A stretch of 64,000 bases of DNA from Telmatactis stephensoni (Eukaryota; Cnidaria; Anthozoa; Actiniaria; Isophelliidae): positions 1,478,017 through 1,542,016 of the forward strand of contig JALIZF010001919.1 of the NCBI GenBank assembly GCA_029948255.1, in the 5' to 3' direction. Below the pieces are notes generated by a model that was not told the DNA's origin, searched no databases, and saw only the letters and a list, made by a program, of their open reading frames with translations. The position numbers were made by a program, and so were the translations under genes. Shown in pieces: positions 1 through 13,000 of this stretch (position 1 is its first letter; each line of letters starts with the position of its first letter).

Positions 1-249
1 ACACACAAAAACAAACAGATTGAGGGGGATGGGGAATGTGCCAAGTACAGATAATAACTTATGGTAATATGGAATTAGAAAAATGTCAAGAATAACATTA
101 TAGATGGATTTTATGGAAGTCATGTTTATAGTGAAAAAAATGGAGCTTTTCTCCCAAGACAAATAAAGTCTTTTGAATTTATTAATAAAATATTTTCCCT
201 TGTTCTTGCCCACAAACATGCATGGCTAGTGTATGAAATGTACACAGAC

Positions 250-905
250 ATATATGTTGAGGTGATATCCTTGGTTATAATGGTGATAATGTCACGGATG
301 ACATTGATGATGTAGGGATGTGATACATTGAAATGACAATGTCATGGAATTAAACATAGTGGTGCCAAAATGATGACATTGATGATGTCATGGATAATGA
401 TGATGATGTACCACTGATGTCATGTATCATAGGAATGATGTCATACTGTACATTTAAATGACATTGTTATATGGATAATGATGATGTCATGGGTGTCATA
501 TTATGATGACTGATGATGTCATGAATGACGATGATGATGTAACAATGATGTCATGCATCATAAGAATGATGTCATACATTAAAATGACAGTGTCATGGAT
601 AATGATGATGTCATGTATTATGATGACATTGATGATGTCATGGATAATGGTGATGATGTAACACTGTTGTCATGGATAATGATGATGTCATGTATTATGA
701 TGACATTGATGATGTCATGGATAATGGTGATGATGTAACACTGTTGTCATGGATAATGATGATGTCATGTATTATGAGGACATTGATGATGTCATGGATA
801 ATGATGATGATGTCATTCATTGTAAGGAAGATAACATACATGAAGATGACAATTTCATGATTAATGATGATGTCATTGATTACAATCATATCATGCTTAA
901 CAATG
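250..905. repeat. Degenerate minisatellite, 77-bp unit built on GATGATGTCAT
   Basis: Three consecutive units of exactly 77 bp start at 594, 671 and 748, and more diverged copies extend back to about 250. The inner motif is GATGATGTCATGGATAATG. The Asp/Met-rich reading frames on both strands are by-products of this repeat. It lies downstream of the last visible DPP4-like exon, so it is probably in the following intron. Confidence 0.85.
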
Positions 906-1024
906 ATGACATCAGGGTTTACAACAATGATGATAACGATAACTCTAACCCTAAATCATGATGGCACGTTGTTCGTGTTTTTAAAAATCTGGGATAAAAT
1001 AGGAATGGCAGAGTTGTACATTAC

Positions 1025-4000
1025 CATCTCCTGTGCCATGAACTATAAGATAATCCAAACCCTTGTATTTGTTGACCAGTGGTAAAACAGATGATCCCTA
1101 CAATTGACAAAAATCATATTTTAGCATTATTTTATTACTATTCATAGCATTTTCAAGAACAATCTTACTAAGTGCATACATATTAATTTTATAATTTCTT
1201 ACTTTATATCCCTTTTCGTTATTTTTTGGCAGGCCCATGTAACGCTCAGTGTAAATTGAATCTAAAAGATGAGGCATCAAAATGTTAATTAAAGGGAAAT
1301 GAGAATTGAATTGAAAGTAAGAAGGATAAGGTATCAAATACATATAGTATATATACGTCTGTGCTCTGTTGTTGAAAGTGGGTTAGCGCTAATCCAGGGT
1401 TAACTCAATGTGGTTTCATTAATTTAATACAGAGGATAGTGCAATCCAATTTCAAACAACTGGGCCTTTAAATTAATTGATACATCTGTAGCTTCATTGA
1501 GTTTTGCAAGTTATGCACAAAAAGCTTCCAAGTCAATCAAACCTACCATAGTAGTGCCAGTCTGCTACTGGTGCAACAGCCATTGCTAGATTAAAGACTT
1601 TTGTCTTCTCACTTCCTAAGATATATGATGAAAGGAATCCACCATAGGACTAAAGAGTAGAACTTGAAGCATTAGCACATTTATTTAATTCCTAAAGCAA
1701 TTCTTCTCTAGGATTTTGACACACAAGATGACATTTTTTAATTCTACAAGACATGTATTGGCATTTGCACACGTCATCCTTATTTGAGTGATTCAATATT
1801 GCGAGATCTAGAATTGATTTATTCTCCAGATTTGACTTAACACTTTAAATAAATGGAGTAATGGCATTAGTTTACAATGCTCTACATAAACATTTTATCC
1901 AATAAATAAATGTAAATAAACACTGCTTTATGATAGAATGAATAAAAGCCGAATGGGGTGGATAACTGGCAATTGAGACCGGTTTTAAAAATAAAATATC
2001 TTACCCATCCCCAGATACCAATCTTGTTACGATCAACATAGGATTTGTCTTGCATGTATCTACAGGAATATTAATAACAGCTTTTAATATAAAAATCACC
2101 ATGTAACGGATTTAGCTTTAGCTCAGTATTGCTCACATACTTCGCAACGGCAATTGTGTCTCTTGCTTCATATCGGCCAAGCTGGTAGTAAACTGCATGT
2201 TTATACCTAAAGGTATATTAAGTATACAATATAAGACTTGGTTTACTATAATTGTAACAGTTGAACCTGTATATAACAGCCTTGTGTTAATCAGTTGCTC
2301 TCTATTAAGTGGTCACTTGTCAAAGCTTACTGAATTCCTGAACTTCAATCAGCCATACATTTCTGTAAATATGACCTCTGACAGTTGAACCTCTACTAAG
2401 TGGATACAGTCACACTCTAACTATCCACACTCTAGTTGGCTAATTCTATTGTATGTTATCTAAGTATATTACATTTTTGTTTTATGATTTTTGTGATTAA
2501 AATTAAAGTATCACAAAAAATATGTATCACTCATTAAAATATAAAATGTGAATGCAAATGCTTTCTTTATAATGAAAGAGCACTTAGCTACACAGTGAGT
2601 TCAGGGGTGGATTTAGGGGAGGGGTGCAAGGGGTGCACACCCCCTCCTGAGTGGACTTTGAGTCGGTTTTTCTCAATATTTTCCCTATCCTCTCCAATTT
2701 ATATGATGGTTCATCCCTCCTGATGAGAGTGCACCCCCCTCCTGAAGACAGTGCACCCCCTCCTGAAGACAGTGCACCCCCTCCTGAAGATATTCCTGGA
2801 TCTGCCCCTGTAGTTTACAGGCACTCCCACTCAAATAATCACAACTAAATAATACAAATAAAAACCAAAATCACTAAGAATCCCAACTGGCCAGGAGGCA
2901 AACCAGCTGGCTATTTACAAGCATGCAGGTGAAGAAGTTGACTTTTAACTACAGACTACCTGGAACAAAATGTCATTAATTTACCTCCAAAATCGTGCAA
3001 TTAACAAACCTTTCATGCAATAGGGTATACAACAGAAACCTTATAATATCGAGTGCTGGCAAGCATGCATGACTGACATAAAATCTAGATTAAACTGTAA
3101 TTACCTCTCTCCTCTTCCCATAGTTCCTCGTGCGTCCACATAGACAATGATAATATCAAAGTTATAGGATAGATAAGCAGTTTCATAACCAAGGCCCCAA
3201 TTTTCTAGGACCTGACAAATAAAGTTTAACATATGTTGAAATTTAACAAGGGATATAAACAGTGTGAGTGACAAGTCTAATAATTACAGTGTAATTATTG
3301 TGATCTTAGTAGTTTGCTTACATTTTGAGTTGCAGGGCCTCCATAGCTAAAACAAAAAATATACCATCAGTCAATTCATACAAAAAATGAAAATGTAACA
3401 TTTATTTTAGTGCCTTGGCATGTTAGTCCTTGAAATAGATTGTGTAGGCTGACATTAAGGATTTTACACTGGTATTTTACACTGGTATTCGATTGACCCT
3501 TAGCCAAATATACATGTACATGCAGTATAACAACAGACTTTAAATGAAGTCTTCAAGTAAAGGCTTTACCAAAATTTATATATAAATGCTTGTCCAAATC
3601 AAAATAAAATATACTCACACACTGAACAGAACAGCATATTTCTTGTTCTCATCAAAGTTTGGTGGGTAAACTATCTTCGCATTTATAGCTGAAAAATTAA
3701 TATAAATATGAAACAATTCCTTTCTTCCACTTTTAATAAAAGACTAAGACATGTATCAATGCATACGTACATTCATGTACGTGCCAATTTCCATACATTG
3801 GTTCATGGTCACACACAAAGCATCCAAGCAAGGCTTCAGAGTACAAACTGGAATAATCCTTTGTGTGTATCCTGGAACTTTGCTTCAACACTTTCTGTGT
3901 GACCATTGAACTGGTGTATGAAAAATGGTGAATTGTGGGACACACTCAATAAAACCTGGCACCTCACAGGTGGAAGTAAGTGTCCTATTAATAATAATTA

Positions 4001-7000
4001 TGCTATTTGGACTCATCTCAGTCATGCTATATATATTTTAAGATTACATGTATATCATCATGTATCATTTGATTTTCTTTTCTCACCAACATTATTATCA
4101 CCAGGCACAGACACAAACTTGGTCCTCTTTTGTGGGTCAAGTCCAGGAACCTTGCTCAACTTTTCTTTCAAAAATTCATTAGTTTCTAAGGTGACCACTG
4201 CAATTGAGAATTAAGGTAATTAGCAATGTACCAATAATATGTACACTAAATAAAATGAAAGTGTACCATCATGATTCTGATAAGTGCCCCTCTTGAATAT
4301 GCACCCCTCTCTATATACTACATTCTTTTAAATAAGTGCCTTTCACCTCTTTAGATCACGAATGAGATGGATGGTGCATAGGGTAAATGATTCCCAGGCT
4401 ATAATAAGAGCCACATGAATACACAAAATAAACTCAATGAACTTGCTTGGGGGATCGAAAGACCTTTTGTAATGGGATGCTCCAACCGGACTTTTAATCT
4501 TTCACCCTTTTATATAACCAAATTTTGGCAAAACTGTACCTCTTTTATATACCTTTGATGAAAAGGTACCCTTTTTATAATGTATTTAGGATTGTGTATC
4601 AATTAAAATAAAACGTGTCACAGTCAGAGCAATGTATGCTCACATTTAAACATTATTTTGTAGACGTGTTTAAAGGGTCATGTACACACATGTGCATCTG
4701 GTATGCACAGGGAAAAAAATGTCACTTCCCAACTTGGGGTTTTCCTGGGTCTAAACTGGAGTCTGTTCTATTTTACTTGGGAAATCTGTAATACCAAACT
4801 TGTAAAAATAGAAAAGATTGGCAGGGAATCCCCGGTTAGACCCAGGGAAGCCTCATTTTTGACCCAAGCTGGGAATTGACTTTTTCCCCCTGTGACGAGT
4901 ATTATACTTACTAAAAATAACTCAGTCACAAATTCTGTACCTTTTTCTATACATCTAGCCTCAAAAAGGATGCCTTTTTGGTAGAGCAACCCACTATAGC
5001 AGGGAGTCTCGCCCTCCCAGGGAAGTGTGGTTATTCTTCTACCATTGATATTATAAGCATCCCCCCTGAGCTCTCTACCACAGAAGATTTAATAAGTATC
5101 CCTGGTACTTTTGAATAATTTTAGTACTTCAAATATTGCTCTAGATCACAACCAAATTGTTCTTTATTTTTTACTGTACAACTTACTGCAGTACCTTTTT
5201 TGTTATTTGGATCAGTGCTGTATAATTTAAGCCATGGAATAGAAGGTCCTGTGGGATGAAAGCAGGTTCAGATTAAAGACTACTGATTGACCGTCAGTAC
5301 AAAACTGGTTTCTTGGTAGAAAACGGCAACCCATAGAAATTTGTTGCAGGTTAACAAAAGATGTAGATAAGTGCATGCATGTTGTCAGGGCCACCCAAAT
5401 TCCTTGGGGATAGTCAGTTATTTTCCTTTCTTTTGAGAGCAGGGTATCGACTTCCTTAGCTAGCTAGTTTAGGGGGGAAGGGGAGGGGGAGGGGGAGGGG
5501 GAGGGGGAGGGGGAGGGGGGCAACTGCCTCCTCTGTCCCTGTGTTGTTTAAGACCATGGTTCTGGCCAGTTGTGTTCCCTGTAGAAAATCACACTAACTG
5601 AGCACCTATGAAATGAGCAATAAGGAGGAAAGGCATAAGAGGGCATAATATTGATACTTACCAAGATAGTGAAGAACATACCACTTTCCTTTCTTGCTGA
5701 ATTGGGCAGAAAAATACCCTGATTGACCATCTGAAATAGCCAATGTTTGAAAGGGGATCAAATGAATCACGATGTTTACAATGCACTAATATTAATTTAT
5801 TAATACTTAAAATTAAGGAGTGACATTTTTGACATAGATGTACCTTTAGCATAAGGTGCATTACAAGATAGGCATGTTTGTTTCTTGTCTTGGATTGATA
5901 CGCTACAAAGACAAAAAATTACAAATTATTATTAATAAAAGTTACAATTCATATTATCTAATTATTAGAGTCTGATCTACTTGTTAGCCAGTAGATTTCA
6001 CATGGCTGTGAATACACATGACTGTAAGACAGCATAACATACAAAATGTACATGACATGCTGTATGACACTGTCCATGCTGTTAGAATTTTACTATCCTA
6101 TAAATCAAAGGTCTCAATGAGACAACTCACGCATACAACTAACACACAAGCCAATACAAAAAAGGAAAAACTTATGCACCAAAGTAAATCCCAAAGGGAG
6201 GACGGGGAGAGTGCAACTAAAATAAGGAGGTTTGAAAGCATTTGCAGTTCCCCCAGTCAGGCATTTGATAATTATCTGGGTCCCAGGACACATAAATATT
6301 AAGAAATGTTAAGCAGTTTGATCAATTTGTTTCCCAACTGTCAGGATTTAGACAAAAAAATTCAACTGTTGATCAAATCGCACCCTTTTTCCTGCACTCC
6401 CTCCCCCTTGGGTTTACTTTGACAGCCTTGATTAGGGTAGGAGCACTAAAAGTGAGCAACATAAATAGTCCTATTTTACCATAGGCATTTAACTGTGGTA
6501 GTTTAGATGTCATTTTGATATTACCGTAAACACTTGAATGTATACACCTATTTCAAAAAAGGTTGTCACCGCTAAGAGCGATAGGCGATAGGTAATAGGT
6601 TATTCCAAGACCGCAAAGCACTATTGATTTCTTAATTATTAAAGCCATTCTAAATCAATAGTGCTTTGCGGTCTTGGAATAACCTATTACCTATCGCCTA
6701 TCGCTCTTAGCGGTGACTACCTTTTTTGAAATAGGTGTATATATCTTGAATCAAAGCCGCACTCATAGCCAATTAGCAACTATAAACTTGGTTGTGAAAT
6801 TATAAAAATCTCAAAAGAATTTTCAACTTAAACTGACTATATGCTTAGCTTTTGTTTGTCAAATTCTAGAACGTACAGCTGAATCGGTATGCACATTGGA
6901 ATGCAGCTGCTAATTATGCATATTCAATTGATCTTTTGAATTCATCACAAACAGTCCAAACAAGCATTGAAATCTCTTCACGAAGATTAACCAGTTAGAA

Positions 7001-10000
7001 CTGGTTTCCATTATTTGAGTGCCCAAAGCAGGCTGGAGGATTTTTAACAACAGCAATTGTACTACAATGCAAATCAGAAAGTCCCAAACGTAACCCACCC
7101 AGTTAGACCTTTGTTGTCATTGTTGCACAACTTGGACTTGCATAGTAGCCAGTTAGAACCGGTTTCTATTGTTTAAGGGTGTATTAAGCAGGCTGGAGGA
7201 TTTTGTACAATAGCAAATTGTTTCAATTACATGTATGCAAATGAGAAAGTCCCATCTACAGCTGCAATAACTCAACTACTCCTACAGAGTATCCGTGAGT
7301 TAAAAATTATCACTTAATAATATAATGCAAAAATACCAGTTTATTATAAATCATGTACCTGTAAATATGTCTTTTTGCTGGACGTAGGGATAATTCAGCT
7401 TGACTTGGAGTTGCAGCAAAGTATCTATAACGAAAACAAACTTCTGCCTTTTAAAACTCACTTCCTTAATGATTGATTACAATAATTAACAAATAGATAA
7501 AAATCATAGAAACATACAAAATCTCATTCTTATCATCAAATGCCAAAACATCTGTAACTTCCCATGTGCCAGATGTAATTTGTGTAACTTCACCAGTCTG
7601 GTAAGAAATAAAGAAAAATACTATTATATATTATATAAAACACAATCCCTCTTTTGTTGCCTACAATGCACATGACATAATAATATTACTACAAAATGTG
7701 GTATTTCACAATATTCTTTTTGCACAATTCACATTAGAGGAAAGCCAAGACTATAATAATATTGAATATTAACTATCATGGATAATTGCAAAATATTTTT
7801 GGTAATTTAAGCTTTTAATGATGCCTCAATTATTTTGAGATCTCTCCAATTCATTTACTCCTGGCTCATTGCTTAGAAAATGGTCACAGATCTGGGTCAA
7901 TCCACTTCTGTTGACTATTGTGCCTTTTTTTGGACTATCATGCACTGACTATTAGAATTTTCTTCTGATCACAGGTGAAGTAAATCACTATATAAGAGCT
8001 TCTTGACTATCTTTGCCATGAGGCTTGGTGAAGGTGACGGTAAGGTAACGGTAAGGTAACAGTAAGGTAATGGTAAGGTAACGGTAAGTGGTCGACGAAC
8101 CGAGTTACCGACCACTTACTGTACGGTGCAGATTGTTCACGATTACCTTTACAGTCTGCTTCAATCAAAATATATGTTATCATAAACAACTGCTATTGAT
8201 CATTACTATCATCATCATCATCATCATCATCATCACTATCATCATTTTCCACGCCATCATTCAAGGAACACTTATTAAGAACACTTAAGAAGCTGTTAAT
8301 GGATACTGTCAACAGAAACAATAATCATAGTGGCTTACCCCTATATCGACTTTTCCAATATGGATAAACTTTCCATTAAGTCCTTGTTCAAATGGGTACT
8401 TAACTAGATAGTATGCCTTTTCACTTTGGTATATTGGCAGCATATACTACAATAATATCAAACACAATATACATACAATCAATAAACCACGTGCAGTGTG
8501 CATCATGCAATGCAATTTTCCATATTTGGGTAGATTTTGCAAATCCTTATCAATCATTGACTAATTTGAACAGGTTTTGCCCCCAAAGAGGATTGACAAA
8601 TCAGAAAGACAAATAAGCTAATTGAATATCTAATCATGACACAATGATTTGCACTGTACAAAGGTGCATGAAGTAATACTGTTCATGGCAAATCAATTTG
8701 CAAACTCAAAAACACGTACTGCCAATGTTTATGAAGTACTTACCTTGTCGTCAACCCAACCATCTTTAACCATTTCAGTATGACCCTGTGTTCAGAGGAT
8801 AAGAAGGAATCAATGGCAATTTCAATGTTTGATTTCTTTTAATTTACTACATCCCAGATAATAATAATAAACACAATTACACAATGGCAGCAAAAAATCA
8901 AACTGCTAAATGAAAACTTTTAAACTAGAATAATTTCAAAGCAAAACATACATACACAGACACATACACGCACATAAAAACATGAATGGCATGGACTGAG
9001 ATCTGCCACAACTCCATCAGTTCCACAGCAACCTATAACACCGGCTAAAAACAACATGGAGAGAACAAAAACAATATGGAGATAAAAGCTTACTAGCCTT
9101 ACTCTAAGACTTACCAGGTCTAAGCCAATCAGAATCTCATATTTTCAGACGCTTTTGACTGCAGTAACATTACTGTAAACTATCCAATCACACGTGAGCG
9201 GAGTGGTAAGAATTACCGAGACCAGTAATGTTACCATTCACAAGCGCCACATGTTAACGAAATCGTGTTGAAATGAGTCCAAAAATTTCACAAAAAAGGC
9301 TTATGGCATTTAGTTGACGAAAAAAGGATAGAACTAGGCCGTTATTTCCCATGTTTGACACAAAATATTTCTTTATTTTGAGTTTGGCCTTGTCACTTGC
9401 CATTTCCGCTTACCTCAAACATTTGACAGATCAGTTCAGAGTCACGAGAAAATTACGATTGATGCATGATTTTACAAGACCTAAAAATCATCGCTAACTT
9501 CAAAATCTATTCAATAAAGGTCTATTTTTGTCCCCAGACTTTACAGAAAAATCACACATCGCTTCAAGTAAACTAGTATTAGACCTGAATCTACCTACAT
9601 TCACCTTCGCGCCATTTTTTCGCGGAATTTTGGTCACTACGACATACATCCAAAACGGAATTCAAAGAAAAGTTCCAAAAATTACTAAAAGCGCGATTAC
9701 TTAATCAGACTACTGTGATTATTAATTTCTACAGGAATAAGTCCAGGTCTGTTGATAACTCGGCTCCCTTCAAGTAATTGTATAAAACGCTGTACTTTAT
9801 AAAAATTCACGGGAAGTCTTTTTTACAAACTGAAAACACTCATTCAATACAAGGATTTACTTTGGTGTAGGAATTTCAAATTCCTAAAAGTTTTAGGCGA
9901 GATTTTAACTGATCTACCTCGTTCATTCATGTTCATTGCACTGTCAAAATCTCCAGCAGTGTCAAAGCGATGTCCGTTCTTCCTTTTTCCATTTCAGTGA

Positions 10001-13000
10001 TGTCTTTTCTTCTACAGGCACAAGAAAAACATCCAGTGAAAGAGAGATGTGTCCCTGGTAGACCACCGAGTATCATTTTGATCATTCACAACGCAAGTAA
10101 AGGAGATCTACTATAGCTAGCCGCGATGTAGTAAGACTTACTGCTTACGTAATCAGATCAGGATATCGGATTTCACACAACACACGGGCCACTCAAAACT
10201 ACTGTATAATGCTAGCTAGACATGCCGTGTACAAATTTTATTTATTGCTTTGTTGCTTTATTGATCCGAGTATTCAAGTTTAAGCTAGAAAATATTTCTT
10301 AACTTTGTCGTTTGGCGATTTTCCAGCCAGACAAAAGAACGAGACTTCACGCTCCATCAATCAGTAACATTACCAAATGTATTACGGTCGCACTCCTTGG
10401 AGTGCAAATCAGAGATGTTTTCAACTCCACTTTCTTCCACCAAAAATATACATAATTGCTTTACTGAAAAAAGCAAAAGCCTTTAATCTTTTATAATCGC
10501 GAGTTGGCTGCTGTTTATATATGTAAGGTTACAAAATTGTACAAGAATTAACTTTTCAGTCGTTCCGCGCCTTCCCAGTAAGACCGATAACATTACTGGA
10601 CAAAGTGCGGGCTTTGAAAAAAACAGTGTATTTAATAGATAAATTCGTCTACGTACTGTGATTGACTTCAACGGTTTCGCATTGGTGATCAAGAACTAAC
10701 AGTATTTATCATCTCATCTCAACAACACTTGGAGTAACGTTACTGGGTTTGGTAATGCTTACTCGAAAGATGTTTTCCTATTGGACACTTGGTGGTAACA
10801 TTACCAACCATTCGTCTGTAAGCCCGATAAACAAGTTACTAACAGTCTCAGTTACTATCCGCTTATAAAGAATCAGTGAGTTAGTTTTAAAAAAAAAATA
10901 TTGAGAGTCTACAGTACCGTGTCTGTGTAAAGTCTTATTAATATCTGTTGTGAAATCTACATGTTTTAAAATGCATCGTCTGTCCCTTAATTATGCTTGG
11001 AAATATATCCTTCTTATTTTTGATTTTTTTTAACAAACCGTTGAAGTCAATCACAGTACGTAGACGAATTTATCTATTAAATACACTGATTTTTTCAAAG
11101 CCCGCACTTTGTCCAGTAATGTTATCGGTCTTACTGGGAAGGCGCGGAACGACTGAAAAGTTAATTCTTGTACAATTTTGTAACCTTACATATATAAACA
11201 GCAGCCAACTCGCGATTATAAAAGATTAAAGGCTTTTGCTTTTTTCAGTAAAGCAATTATGTATATTTTTGGTGGAAGAAAGTGGAGTTGAAAACATCTC
11301 TGATTTGCACTCCAAGGAGTGCGACCGTAATACATTTGGTAATGTTACTGATTGATGGAGCGTGAAGTCTCGTTCTTTTGTCTGGCTGGAAAATCGCCAA
11401 ACGACAAAGTTAAGAAATATTTTCTAGCTTAAACTCGAATACTCGGATCAATAAAACAACAAAGCAATAAATAAAATTTGTACACGGCATGTCTAGCTAG
11501 CATTATACAGTAGTTTTGAGTGGCCCGTGTGTTGTGTGAAATCCGATATCCTGATCTGATTACGTAAGCAGTAAGTCTTACTACATCGCGGCTAGCTATA
11601 GTAGATCTCCTTTACTTGCGTTGTGAATGATCAAAATGATACTCGGTGGTCTACCAGGGACACATCTCTCTTTCACTGGATGTTTTTCTTGTGCCTGTAG
11701 AAGAAAAGACATCATTGAAATGGAAAAAGGAAGAACGGACATCGCTTTGACACTGCTGGAGATTTTGACAGTGCAAGAAATAGAAGGTTGCTCCAGGATC
11801 CACGTGTGCAACAAGGACTGCAATGAACATGAATTAGCGAGGTAGATCAGTTAAAATCTCGCCTAAAACTTTTAGGAATTTGAAATTCCTACACCAAAGT
11901 AAATCCTTGTATTGAATGAGTGTTTTCAGTTTGTAAAAAAGACTTCCCGTGAATTTTTATAAAGTACAACGTTTACAATTACTTGAAGGGAGCCGAGTTA
12001 TCAACAGACCTGGACTTATTCCTGTAGAAATTAATAATCACAGTAGTCTAATTAAGTAATCGCGCTTTTAGTAATTTTTGGAACTTTTCTTTGAATTCCG
12101 TTTTGGATGTATGTCGTAGTGACCAAAATACCGCGAAAAAATGGCGCGAAGGTGAATGTAGGTAGATTCAGGTCTAATACTAGTTTACTTGAAGCGATGT
12201 GTGATTTTTCTGTAAAGTCTGGGGACAAAAATAGACCTTTATTGAATAGATTTTGAAGTTAGCGATGATTTTTAGGTCTTGTAAAAGCATGCATCAATCG
12301 TAATTTTCTCGTGACACTGAACTGATCTGTCAAATGTTTGAGGTAAGCGGAAATGGCAAGTGACAAGGCCAAACTCAAAATAAAGAAATATTTTGTGTCA
12401 AACATGGGAAATAACGGCCTAGTTCTATCCTTTTTTCGTCAACTAAATGCCATAAGCCTTTTTTGTGAAATTTTTGGACTCATTTCAACACGATTTCGTT
12501 AACATGTGGCGCTTGTGAATGGTAACATTACTGGTCTCGGTAATTCTTACCACTCCGCTCACGTGTGATTGGATAGTTTACAGTAATGTTACTGCAGTCA
12601 AAAGCGTCTGAAAATATGAGATTCTGATTGGCTTAGACCTGGTAAGTCTTAGAGTAAGGCTAGTAAGCTTTTATCTCCATATTGTTTTTGTTCTCTCCAT
12701 GTTGTTTTTAGCCGGTGTTCTATGTTATTTTTTAATTCCAGGCTACAGGCCCACAGCCACCATAGAGACAATAATTGCAAGCCTCAGTAAATTTTCCCCT
12801 TTTCACAGCTCACTTGCTTCCTCTTTGCATTCACATTTCTTCCTCCCAGCCAAGCCTTATGACTTAGCATCACATTTTCTAACTATTAACATAAGTTCTG
12901 CCTTGGTAAAAATTTTGCTCTGGTTCCACTTCAATAAAACCTTTCTGCTTCTATTTTACAAGAAGTGTAGCTATTGTGTTACATGTACCTACCAAGAATA

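Noticed and set aside
672..961. Asp/Met-rich open frames on both strands
   Set aside because: They lie entirely in the 77-bp minisatellite and have no non-repeat content.
11596..11845. Cys-rich 72-codon frame in the right palindrome arm
   Set aside because: No family match, the mirrored arm has a 45-bp gap in it, and splice sites are not evident.
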